DNA of 64,000 bases from Euglena gracilis (taxonomy: Eukaryota; Euglenida; Euglenophyceae; Euglenales): assembly GCA_039621445.1 (NCBI GenBank), contig CP154956.1:35251437-35315436 (forward strand). The letters run 5' to 3'. The notes under the pieces were generated by a model. The model searched no databases and was not told the DNA's origin. It saw nothing but the letters and a program-made list of their open reading frames with translations. This document shows positions 43,242 to 53,639 of the stretch, one piece after another. The position numbers were made by a program, and so were the translations under genes. Position 1 is the stretch's first letter. The number at the start of each line of letters is the position of its first letter.

Positions 43242-43301
43242 CTCTGGTCCCAGACAACTCATGGCGCAGCTCATCGCCCTGAAATATTTCCGTAGTTTCG
43301 G
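43242..43301 (-). CDS. 60-bp candidate exon, gene D
   Basis: Acceptor CCTCCTCTCGTAG (43302) and donor GAG|GTGTAC (43241). Two frames are possible (ETTEIFQGDELRHELSGTR or LRKYFRAMSCAMSCLGPE). Confidence 0.4.
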
Positions 43302-43425
43302 CTACGAGAGGAGGGTTTGGGGTCAGGGTCCCTGCCAAGGCTGCTTCCATAAAGGTTGGGGGTCAAAACGCTCCATCGCCAGACCTTCAAAAAAAACACT
43401 TGGCTCTTGAATGACGGAGTGCAAC

Positions 43426-43556
43426 CTTGAGCTCCCCGAACTCTTTGTTTGGCTGGAAATCAGCATTGTCGTCAGGACTTGGGGTGACAGTTAATGAATC
43501 AGTCTGGGTGAGGGAGATAACAATGCTCGACGGAACCCTGTCAACCATGAATAAAC
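43426..43556 (-). CDS. Exon, gene D
   Basis: Acceptor TTATTATTATCAG (43557) and donor CAAG|GTTGCA (43425). The frame contains FMVDRVPSSIVISLTQTDSL, then TPSPDDNADFQPNKEFGELK. No family recognised. Confidence 0.6.
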
Positions 43557-43860
43557 CTGATAATAATAAAAAAGAAAAAGAAATTGCAAATTTCGAGCAA
43601 TTTGGGTTGCTTGCCCAGTACTCAAGCATTTTCACTGGAGTTTTCTTGAAAGTTTGCAGGCTTCAACAAATGCGGTCCAAGGTCCAACGTGGGGGGGGGG
43701 GGGCTTGGCCATTGTATAACAGTTCAAACGACTTTATCTTGCTAGGCATTTTCCTCCCTCACGATTTGCTCAAGCTTGGTTTGGGTCTCAATCACAACAA
43801 AGACTTGTGGTCAATTCATGGCGGGGGTGGGGTGGGGTGGGTGGAGGAATTTTTACAAAC

Positions 43861-44030
43861 CTCATGATCAACAGGTTCTTCCTCTTGTGCCTTGGGAATT
43901 TGCATGGCCCGCCTCACTGCTCCAAACCCCGTCGTTCCCACTTTGTTTTCACGTTCCTCAAATAATCCATGCTGCATTGCAAGTTGAAGCCTTCCATGGT
44001 TTGCAAAATGCTGGTTGGTGGTGAAATATA
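43861..44030 (-). CDS. Exon, gene D (most 5' found)
   Basis: Acceptor AGATCTCAAG (44031) and donor GAG|GTTTGT (43860). The frame contains YFTTNQHFANHGRLQLAMQH, then GLFEERENKVGTTGFGAVR and RAMQIPKAQEEEPVDHE. Clear coding composition; function unknown. Confidence 0.6.
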
Positions 44031-44069
44031 CTTGAGATCTATTAGTGGTGATACCTCTTTTATCCCATG

Positions 44070-44190
44070 TCAACCCTCCCCTAATAATAAACTTTTTGTG
44101 TCAATTTTTGACTTCGAAAATTTTGCCCAAATAATAAACCCCCCTCCAAATAATAAACTGGGGGGTTTTATTATTTGGGGGGGCACATAA
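44070..44190. repeat. AATAATAAA hairpin
   Basis: CCTCCAAATAATAAAC (about 44143-44158) faces TTTTATTATTTGGGG (44166-44180). Two further CCCTAATAATAAAC-like copies precede it. Confidence 0.75.
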
Positions 44191-44429
44191 AATTATTTCA
44201 AAAATCTGCAATTTTCAAAAACCAAACTTTGTTGTTCTTCTTTTGGTATTGTTCCAATGCAGCTTGGACAAAAGTTGGGGGGAATGTTCTGATTCTTTCA
44301 TTTCTGATTTTGATTTTGAAATCTTTCTCTTTTCAAAACAGGAGTCGTTTTGGGCCGGGTGTTTGTGTCTGTTTGTTTGGGTGGTGTGGCAGATGGAAGC
44401 CCTGGGCAGGGCGCATGGCGGTAGACTGG

Positions 44430-44540
44430 GGGGGGGGGGTAGTGGGTAGTCGGCCGACTAATGGTCGGTAGCTAGTCGGCGAGACGGGGTGGGGGGGGGT
44501 AGTGGGTTGTCGGCCGACTACCCACATGTACTAACGGGTC
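44430..44540. repeat. GTCGGCCGAC palindromes
   Basis: TAGTCGGCCGACTA palindromes at about 44449-44462 and 44508-44521, with GCTAGTCGGCGAGAC nearby. Related to 47510-47630. Confidence 0.85.
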
Positions 44541-44689
44541 AGTACCGCCGACTTTTAAGCCCCCCCCATGAAGAAAATCCTTTGCAAACTAGTCGGTGGC
44601 TAGTCGGTGGTCACAAAAATGGTCTGTGGCGGGCCCAAATCACCCGGAAATGGTCCGGACGGGTCCAAATAAGTGTCTTACACCTAAAT

Positions 44690-45560
44690 AAACACCCCCA
44701 GATGGAAATCTTTGGTCGGTGGGGGTCGGTGGGCCCCCACCGACCCCCCCCCCCCCCCCCCCAGCGGTGTCGGAATATTTTTTCCCTGGGGGGGGGGGGG
44801 GGCGAGGAACCGACAAAATTTGGTGCACATCTCTTTTTTTCCCGGCGCAAAGCGCCGAGGAAAATTTTTTCTTGCCGCAACCAAAATGCATTTTTTTGTC
44901 CTCCCGGCCCCGAAGGGGCTGAGACGCTAACGCCTTTTTGAAGTCCAATGCCCCAAAAAATTGAACTAGAAAAGCAAAACCATGGGTGGAACCCCTTTGG
45001 AAACCTCCCAACTCAACCCAACTGTCGACTTTGCAACGGGGGGTGGCGAAGAAGCCATTCTCACTTTGCGCCAAAATTATTTGTTCCGTTGAGATTGACC
45101 CACAGAGTTTCCCCAAACTCGGCTGGTCAAGAAAATGGAGGGAGGTGGACTCATGAGGAATTGGTTTATATTCAAACAGCCAAGGTGAAAGTGGTTTGTG
45201 GGGTCCCAGAAAAACATTAGCATCAAAGCTGGAAAAAAATTCGGTTTGTGGCCAAAATCAAGCATCAAGAAGTGCCAGGGTTTCAGGGAGGTGAAATGAG
45301 CATTATCTCAAGGGCTTTGTTTTGGCCGCCAAAGGCGGCCGAGATGGTAATGGATTTTGCAATTTTTTTTGGAAATGTGATTAAACTGGTCAGGTGGCTG
45401 CCGAAGGCAGCCGAGACGGTAACGCCCTTTGAACCATTGAAAATGGTATTGCAAAGAAAAATTCCACACTCATGCCACAAAAAATTTTTATTTCCAAAAT
45501 CCCAGGGGGGCGGCCGCCGCCCCCCCCCCCCCCCGACCCCCCCTTGTGACACCTATGCCC
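44690..45560. other. No gene seen; C/G tracts
   Basis: Includes C17-type runs at 44745-44762 and 45520-45535 and two GCCGCCAAAGGCGGCCGAGA-like palindromic words (about 45327 and 45400). Confidence 0.5.
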
Positions 45561-45594
45561 CCCGCCTATGTCAAAGTGAGCCACAAAAACGACT

Positions 45595-46460
45595 TAGCCC
45601 CCCTTAGTATGTTGCCAATATAGAAAGGATTTGTTATTTGAGGCTTGGATGGGAGTGGAGGGGGGAGTTTTCTGCCCTTCGTAATGCAGAATGCTTGCAT
45701 GTCTAAAGGATTTTCATGTAATCCTTGTTTCATCATTGGTTTTTTACCCCTCCGGACCCCCATCAAGGCCAAGTCCTTTTTGTGCAAAATTTTGACAGAG
45801 CCGGGGGGGGGGGCTCCCCCCGCACCCCCCCTCAATTAACAAAATCCCTTCTGTGTTGGCAACATACTTGAGGGCTAAATCCTTTTTGTGGCTCACTTTG
45901 GCATAGGCGGAGGGGGCTCCGCCCCCCCCCCCCAGCACCCCCCCCCTCAAATAACAAAATCCCTTCTATGTTGGCAACATACTTGAGGGCTAAGTCCATT
46001 TTGTGCAAAATTTTGACAGAGCCGGGAGGGGGGGGCCCGCACCCCCCTCTCAAATAACAAAATCCCTTCTATGTTGGCAACATACTTGGAGGGCTAAGTC
46101 GTTTTTGTGGCTCACTTTGGCATTGGCGGAGGGGCCACCCCCCTCAAATACCATGCCCCCCCCATATAACCCCCCCCCCCCCCCTGGCCGGCCGAAGGCC
46201 GGCCCTTTGGCCGGGACCGACCCCCCCCATGCAAGACCCCCCCCATATAAGACCCCTCCCTGGGATTTTGGCTCCCGAGGGGGGGTCTTATATGGGGGGG
46301 CATGGTAACAAAGTTCCTTCTATGTTGGCAACATACTTGAGGGCTAAGTCCTTTTTGTGCAAAATTTTGACAGAGCTGGGGGGGGGCCTCAAATAACAAA
46401 ATCCCTTCTATGTTGGCAACATACTTGGAGGGCTAAGTCCTTTTTGTGCGAAATTTGCCA
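45595..46460. repeat. Tandem/dispersed array of TTGGCAACATA units
   Basis: The unit TCCCTTCTATGTTGGCAACA, TACTTGAGGGCTAAGTCC, TTTTTGTGCAAAATTTTGAC recurs at about 45845, 45960, 46065, 46315 and 46400, with an inverted start at 45600. Some units replace the last block with GGCTCACTTTGGCAT. Confidence 0.85.
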
Positions 46461-46469
46461 CTACCCTCA

Positions 46470-47340
46470 CCCCCCCCCCAAAGTGGCCACCCTCCAAGCC
46501 ATAGCTGGCACTTCGTTTAAAACGAAGTCAAAAAAAACACGTTTTTTTTAAAAAAAAACCATTTTTAAAAAAAACAAAAAAAACGCCATTGAGGGTCCAG
46601 GGCAAAATTTTTTTTTGCCTTTAATTTTAGCTCTTTTTTTGCCCATCCTCAGGCAGAGAAAGACACCAAATTTGGGATGTTTCAAGTTGAAACATCCCAA
46701 AATGGCAGAAAAATGCCCTATTTTGACCATTCTTGTTGAAGACCTCCAAAAGCATTGATTTTCAAGTCATTTGAGCTAAGATTGGTTCACCCTTGCGATC
46801 AAAGGCAAAATTTGGACCATCATTTTCCCTGTTTTTTGCCGTTTTTTTTGCCCGTTTTTTTTAATAAAAAACAAAAAAAACGTTTTTTTTTAAAAAAAAA
46901 AAAAAAAAAAAAACGCCAGCTATGCTCCAGGCACCATGGGACCCCCAAATGGCCACTCTGGGAGGGGGGACACTTTGGGGGGGGGGGAAAATTTTGGCCT
47001 TCGGCGCCCAAGGTGCTGAAGGAACGTGGGCACTTTGAGAGGGGATACCCTCTCCCCCCCCTCAAAGTGGCCACCCTCCTGGCACTGTGGGACCCCGAAA
47101 TGACCACTCTGGCAGGGGGGACACTTTGAGGGGGGTCAAATTTTGGCCTTCGGCGCCTTGGCACCGAAGGAAAATGGCCACATTGGGGGGTAAACCAAAT
47201 TTTGCCAAAAAAAATTTGGCCACTTTGAGGGGGGGCAACTTGGAGGGGGGGTGAGGGATAAACCAAAATTTGCCTAACCTTTTGGCCACTTTGGGAGGGG
47301 GGACACTTTGAGGGGGGGGGGGGGCGAGGGCATATTGAAA
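46470..47340. repeat. CAAAGTGGCCACCCTCC / CTTCGGCGCC repeats
   Basis: Loosely repeated units with ACACTTTGGGGGG and TTTTGGCCTTCGGCGCC at 46970-47010 and 47120-47160, and partial copies beyond. An A run lies at 46888-46912. Confidence 0.7.
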
Positions 47341-47509
47341 ATACAATGGGGAGAGGTGTTCTTTTGCCAAAAGTGGCCCAAAATGGGCATTTTCCCCCTA
47401 AGTTTCTGGAGCCATTTGGGTGGGTTTTGACTGGTGTTGGGGTGATTTGGACAAACGTTTTTTTCTCAGGGGGGGGGGGGGCGGAAAAGGCGGCGGGTTT
47501 GACCCGTTA

Positions 47510-47630
47510 GTACATTAGAGTGGGTAGTCGGCCGACTACCCACTCCCCCCCCCCCCTCATCTCACCAACTAGTTACCGACCAGGCCTAGTCGGCCGACCA
47601 ATTGGGTAGTCGGCAGACTAGTCGACCGAC
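47510..47630. repeat. GTCGGCCGAC palindromes
   Basis: TAGTCGGCCGACTA near 47525-47538 plus several one-sided copies to 47630, directly adjoining the paralogous segment copy 2. Confidence 0.85.
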
Positions 47631-47631
47631 T

Positions 47632-47835
47632 AACGTGACCCCCCCCCCTATATGTCCCCCCCCCCGAATTGTCGCCCCCCCCCCCCCTGGGGGGGCGACA
47701 ATTAGGGGTGGGGGTACCCATTGACCCATGGACGTGTGGGGTAAAATGAGTAACCCCACCCCTAATTGTCACCCACCCCTAATTGTCGCCAGGGGGGGTC
47801 AAAACGCTCCCTGGGGGGGGCCATATAGGGGGGGG
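47632..47835. repeat. Paralogous segment, copy 2
   Basis: Colinear with 42465-42665 but diverged in run lengths and several substitutions. Confidence 0.85.
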
Positions 47836-48084
47836 GGGGGGGACAGTTACCCACCACCCCCCCCCTCCAGTCTACCGTTTGCCACTCCTGGGCAGGGCGG
47901 TAGATTGTGGATTCTGGAGTGCCTTCTTTGACACTTTGGTTTTGAAAAAAACTTCATTCTTTTGGGAAAAAGGTCACACCTTCTCGAAATACAAGTACGT
48001 GCGGTTTTTTTCAAAGAGTTCAACACTACCATGGAGATCAGGCAGTAGACTTTGGCCATTTTGAGCCCCCCCCCCCCCCCGATG

Positions 48085-48670
48085 GTGAAGTTCACTGTTT
48101 GAAAGTTCACCGGCGGGCCCCCCCCCTCTGCCTAACCCATCGGTGAACTTCATCGGTGAAGTTCACCAAGAGAGCACTTTTGGCCAAAAATGGCCAAAAA
48201 TGACATTTTTGGGCAAGTTTTCGGAAATTTTGATTAAATTCCATGGGGCGACGGCAGTACAGCTGCGGTTTTTTGGGGACCCGCCCCTGTACAGTTGGGA
48301 TTTTTGGACCCCCCCCCCCCCTAGTGCCGAACCCCCCGAGACAGATGAAAATTTTGACACCAAAAATGGCCTTTTAGACCAAAACAAGGCCTTAAATTTT
48401 TTTTCCGGCGCCTTTGGCGCCGGGTTTTGGCCGATTTTTGAGGGGGGGTTGGCAGTACAGTTGGGACCACAGGACCCCCCCCCCCGGTGTTGAGACAGTA
48501 AAGCAAAAAGTGCCAAAAAATGCAAAAAAATCTGACCTCGGGACCCCCCTCCCCCCCCCCTGCCAACGCTCCCATGAAGCATCAACCTCAATATGACCAT
48601 TTTGAGAGGAAAGGAGCAAAATTTCAACCCATGAAAATTTCACCCCCAACCATCAAAACAGTGAAGTTCA
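48085..48670. repeat. Repeat unit with insertion (filled site)
   Basis: Colinear with 50092-50355 (GTGAAGTTCAC palindromes, AGAGAGCACTTTTGGCC, TTTTCGGAAATTT, then AAGCATCAACCTCA) except for an extra 331 bases at 48246-48576. Confidence 0.85.
48246..48576. mobile_element. 331-bp insertion with 5-bp target duplication
   Basis: Flanked by CCATG (48241-48245 and 48572-48576); the colinear copy at 50.26 kb has a single CCATG. Ends GGGCGACGGCAG and (reverse complement) GGGAGCGTTGGCAG form an imperfect terminal repeat. The interior contains GGCAGTACAG words, also present at 48851 and 49988. Non-coding. Confidence 0.75.
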
Positions 48671-48679
48671 CCGGTGAAC

Positions 48680-49860
48680 TTCACCGGTGAACTTCATCGC
48701 CGAAAGTACCCCCCCCTCCGGTGAACGTTCACCGGTGAAGTTCACCGGAGGTCCACAGCCCCCCCCCCCCGTACTGCCTAACCTCCCATGAAGATCAGGC
48801 AGTAGACTTTGGTCATTTTGACCCCCCTCCCCCCCCCCTATGGAGACAAGGCAGTACAGTTGGTCAAACCTTGGGACCCCCCCCTCCCCCCCCTGTACAG
48901 TTCCAACCCCCCCTCCCGGGACCCCCCCCTCCCCCCCCACTTCCAACCCCCCCGAGACAGATGAATTTTTTTAAAAAAAACGGCTTGTTTTTTTTAAACA
49001 AAAAAAACATGCTTTTTTTTAAGGGGGTGGTGCGGGTTGCGGGGGGGGGGGTCATGGGGGGGGTCACGGGGAGGGGGGGGGTCACGGGGGAAGTATGACA
49101 CTTTGCAGGTAGCCGGGAGGCAACATCCATGACGTGGCATCGTGATAAAATTGGTCTTTTTTTGAAAAGGGAATTTTATTAGGATTTTCTTGACCAACAC
49201 GTTTTTGGGATGAAGGTGGGGCCATTTTTGACAAAATTCCGTTTTGGGTGGGGAAATGCACCAGTTTTTGGCACTTCTTTCAGGGGAAAAGATTTTTGGC
49301 CATTTTTGGGTGTGAAGGTGCATTGGGCGGACAAGGATACATGAAAGTTCATGTATTTGTTTTTTTAAAAAAAGTGCTTTTAAAAAAGAATGGCGAAGGA
49401 TCGATTCTCGGGTCACGGGGGGGGGCACGGGGGTGTAACTGGGGGGGGGCACGGGGGTAGTACCCCCTAAGAAAAAATATGGTTTTTTTTAAAAAAAATG
49501 AAAAAAATTGCTCTGCTAAATGACCCCCCCCCCCTAGATGACCCCCCCAGGGGGGTCATCTAGGGGGGGGGGTCATTTAGGGGGGGGTAAAGGTGCTGGA
49601 AAAACTAAAAATACGTCACTTTTGATGACCAAAAAAAATGACCTTAAAACCTTTTCCTCAAAAAATGGCCATTTCGCAAGGAAAAAGGTCAAATTTGCTT
49701 TTTTAAAAAAGAAAACATGTTTTTGTGTGTTTTTTTTGGAAAAAAACATATTTTTTGTTCTGTGTTGAAAAACAAAAAAACGTCAACCCTGGCTCAATTC
49801 CGCATGGTGTGCCAAGGGGGAGTGATTGAAGCTGCTTCCTGCCTTTCTGCTAAGTGTTTA
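48680..49860. other. No gene seen
   Basis: GTGAACTTCACC palindromes (48660-48755), C tracts, TTTAAAAAAAA inverted runs (48968-49022, 49355-49390, 49480-49505) and a palindromic GGGGGGTCATCTAGGGGGG block (49523-49590). Confidence 0.5.
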
Positions 49861-50091
49861 AAGTGAAAATACTGGCTACCACTCTTTTTACAAGACACAA
49901 ATATTTTGCAAAATGCATTTGAATTTCGCAAAATCCATCATTGCCAACCTCAATTGGACGAAAAATGTCGCAACTGTCTCGGGGGTAGGCAGTACAGTTG
50001 TGATTTTCTGGGGACCCCCCCTCCCCCTGTACAGCTTCCAACCCCCCCCTCAGACCCCCCCCCTCCCCCCCCTGTGCCTTGTCTCCTATGG

Positions 50092-50390
50092 TGAAGTTCA
50101 CCGTTTGAAAGTTCACCGGGGGTCCCAGACCCCCTCCCCCCCCCTCTGCCTAACCCATCGGTGAACTTCACCGGTGAAGTTCACCAAGAGAGCACTTTTT
50201 TGGCCAAAAATGGCCAAAAATGGCATTTTGGGCAAGTTTTCGGAAATTTCGATAAAATTCCATGAAGCATCAACCTCAAAATGACCATTTTGAGAGGAAA
50301 GGAGCAAAATTTTACCCATGAACATTTCACCCCCAACCATCAAAACGGTGAAGTTCACCGGTGAACTTCACCGGTGAACCCCCCACCAGG
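50092..50390. repeat. Repeat unit (empty site)
   Basis: Second copy of the unit at 48085-48670, without the 331-bp insertion. Confidence 0.85.
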
Positions 50391-50419
50391 GATGGCGCTC
50401 GTTTTCTGACCAATCGTTT

Positions 50420-51325
50420 TGTAACCGTGTTTAGAGGCCCGGCGCCTGCCCTGTATTTCGTGGCTGTGAACACGGAAAACAGGGCATATTTTCTTAACCC
50501 GGCAATATGCCCTGTTTTTCGTGGTAAGGTGAACACAAAAAAACAGGGCATATTGCCGTGTTCAGGGTTTTCTGCCTGAGATGCCGTCTATGACGAACTA
50601 GATGCTTTCCTTTGTGCTTGGGCAGCTTGGGAGCTTGATCCTGCACTGTTGTTTGATGGGCAAGCAGTCATCAACCAATGCGAGGACCAACGCCGGGCAC
50701 AGTGTGGCCAGCAATTCAAATTCCGACAATTGAAAGCATCGATGTTCAGGGGATACCTGAACGCAGTTGCCATTGCAGATGTCCTCGAATTCAAGGAGGT
50801 GTGCCAATGCGGATTGCTCTGTCCCTTCTGAACCGGATGCTTTCTTTTTGGTAGCCTCCGCCAGAAGGTTACCATGCAAGGGGTCAACAGCAGGGTTCTT
50901 TCTTTTTTCCCAACCCTGCTTAATTGTGGCCAAAAATTAAGGAACTTTTGGGGGTTGTAGCAACATTCGGTCCATGGTGTTGGCAGCTTTCTTTGCCATT
51001 TTTCAAAAACAGACTGAGGAAGAACGCAATGAGTATAAATAAATAAAGCAAATGGCACAAGAACATTTTCCAGGACGCCGTGGCCATGGTTTGGGGCATT
51101 GGGACATCATTTTCATTCACTGGTTCCTTACCACAAAAAACAGGGCATATTTGTTAACGGAAATATGCCCTGTTTTTAGTGGTAAGGTGAACATGAAAAA
51201 CAGGGCATATTGCCGTGTTCAGGAGTTTTGCAGGAAAATCAACAAAAAAGTGCCCGAAACCATGGCGTGAAGCATACCCATGAAATACAGGGCAGGCGCC
51301 GGGCCTCTCTAAACACGGTTACAAA
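50420..51325. mobile_element. Foldback element with long inverted ends
   Basis: Outer ends 50424-50468 and 51278-51324 are reverse complements (AACCGTGTTTAGAG, GGCCCGGCGCCTGCCCTGTA). Inner parts carry repeated AACAGGGCATATT palindromes (50475-50565 and 51130-51220). The central 50580-50930 is open on both strands (plus: ELDAFLCAWAAWELDP; minus: LLEFEDICNGNCVQVSPEH), so the coding strand is undecided and no function is assigned. Confidence 0.6.
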
Positions 51326-51809
51326 AGAATTGTGGGCCATAACCCGTATTCAGGGCGTATAACGGGTCAAGGGCGCCTTCGGCGCCCTTGACCCGTTATA
51401 CGCCCTGAATACGGGTTATGCCCACGATTTTTTTTATATAAAAACACGTCCGTTTTTTTTTTGAAAAAAACGGCCTTTTTACCTTCGCCGCCCCCCGCCG
51501 TTTTTTCAAAAAAAGTTGTTTTTTTGTTTTTAAATTTCCTTCGCCCCCCCTCTCGCGCAAGGACCAAGGCATGAAAAGAGCGGATCAGTCTGAGTCAGAA
51601 TCGCTTTCACCCGGAGGCGTGCGCCTTAGGGAGCGGAAGATAAACGCCAATGTGCCTGCAAATCACGCTGGGAAACCGTGGGCAGCCCTCTTTCCAAGTG
51701 TCGCAAGCCACCAGCTGCCCACCAGTTGGCTGCAGAAACCCCAGGAGGAGCCATTTCTGCAAACTTCCCAGTTCTTCCCAGGAATGCATCAAATTTGTCT
51801 CCAAAATCC

Positions 51810-52090
51810 CCCGTAAACAAAAAAAAGTCAGCCCCCCCGTAAACAAAAAAAAGTCAGCCCAAATTAAAAAAGTCAGCCCACCCCCCGTAAACAAAAAAAA
51901 GTCAGCCCCCCCGTAAACAAAAAAAAGTCAGCCCCCCCCCCCTAAATTAAAAAAGCCCCCCCCGTAAACAAAAAAAGGTCAGCCCCACCCTAAATTAAAA
52001 AAGTCAGCCCCCGCCCTAAATTTAGAAAGTCAGCCCCCCCCCCCCCCATATTAAAAAAGTCAGCCCCCCCATAAATGGAAAAAAATCTGC
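51810..52090. repeat. Minisatellite: CCCCGTAAACAAAAAAAAGT units
   Basis: About ten units of 23-30 bases alternating GTAAACAAAAAAAAGTCAGC and TAAATTAAAAAAGTCAGC, separated by C runs. Confidence 0.9.
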
Positions 52091-52597
52091 CCCCTTCACA
52101 AAAATTCCCTTTCTGCAAAACTTTGTGCAAAAAAAGCATGCAGAAGAAGCCTGAGTGGGACCCAAGGTTCGGCAAATTTCGAAATTTTGTGAATTTTTCA
52201 ATTCAATTGAAAAATTCGAAAAATTCGAATTTTTCGAATTTTTCAAAAATCGCGGAGCGCGAATCTAGGTATTCCTAATTCATCAGAATTATTGGTGCTC
52301 GGCGGAAGAGACTTGCATTTTGTGGACTGTGCAGACAACTCTAAGATGCCAGCCTGACGCAGGAGCATATGGTGAATTGGGCAATTCTTTCAGTGAATGT
52401 ATATTTTTCTCTGTTGCAGATCTCACGGGCAAGAAATTACCGAAGTTTATCACGCTTGAAATGAACTTATTGGAAGGAGGTTTGGTAATCTGGACCTGAG
52501 CATGTCCCTGCTAAACTGCTCCGTTTGTATTACGGCCAACAACGTGTGTGTTTTCTGGTTCCTGTTGCTGTTCCTGTTTGCTTTTCAATGGCAAAGA

Positions 52598-53068
52598 ACT
52601 GGCCAGTTTTGGGCCAGATGTGGTGGCCAGTTTTGGCCACAGTTTTGGGCAGAAGTTTTGGCCAGTTTTGGGCCCATGCTGGCCAGTTTCGGGCCAGATG
52701 GGGTGGCCAGTTTTGGGCCACATGCTGGCCAGTTTTTTGGCCAGATGTGGTGGCCAGTTTTGGGCCACAGTTTTGGGCAGAGTGCTGGCCAGTTTTGGGC
52801 CACATGCTGGCCAGATGTGGTGGCCAGTTTTGGGCCAGATGGGGTGGCCAGTTTTGGGCCACATGCTGGCCAGTTTTTTGGCCAGATGTGGTGGCCAGTT
52901 TTGGGCCACAGTTTTGGGCAGAAGTGCTGGCCAGTTTTGGGCCACATGCTGGCCAGATGTGCTGGCCAGTTTTTTGGCCAGATGGGGTGGCCAGTTTTGG
53001 GCCACAGTTTTGGGCAGAAGTGATGGCCAGTTTTGGGCCACATGCTGGCCAGTTTTGGGCCAGATGTA
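52598..53068. repeat. Minisatellite: GGCCAGTTTTGGGCCA units
   Basis: About 20 units of 20-30 bases built from GGCCAGTTTTGGGCCA plus CATGCT or GATGTGGT. Because the unit lacks stops, several frames on both strands run through (tryptophan/proline- or phenylalanine/glycine-rich); these are not taken as genes. Confidence 0.9.
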
Positions 53069-53639
53069 GAGAGGGTTTAGTGCAGGGGGTTTTGGCTTCT
53101 ACTGGGGGAAAAATTGAAGGCCGAAAAAATTCTTTGGGAAAATATTGTCAGAAATCCTGCCAAATTTTTCCGGCTTTGACAATCCTGCCTCAAAAATTTC
53201 AAAATCACGCTTTTTCCAGTCCTCTTGCAAACAAAACCTGCCATTTTTTTCTTGGGCTGTTTTCAGGTTTGGCACCAATTTTTTCGGCTTCCAATTTGTC
53301 TAGCTTCAATCCCCCCCCCGTACGGGGTGGGGTGGCCAGGGGGGGTGGCTTCTACGGGTGGGGTGGTCTGGGGGGGGGGGGTGGTTTTTTGTCCATTTTA
53401 CGGGAGGGTTCTGCACTTTGCAACTGCGGGGCCATGGCTCGGCAAAAAAAAAATTCCCCCGGTGGAGTCACGAGCGGGATTTTCCGCAAAAGGCAGGCAA
53501 AAACTTCTCGAGTTTTTCTTGTCTGCGAGTACCTTGGAAATGCCGTCACCGAGGGGAGGGAGCGGAAAAAAAACAGATACTCCATGCAGTGCTTCACCCT
53601 GTGGAATTTTTGGAAATTTTCCTCACGAAAATTCGAATA

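Noticed and set aside
51810-53068. CRISPR-like regular repeats
   Set aside because: Units are contiguous or separated by homopolymers, not by unique spacers, and the DNA is eukaryotic.
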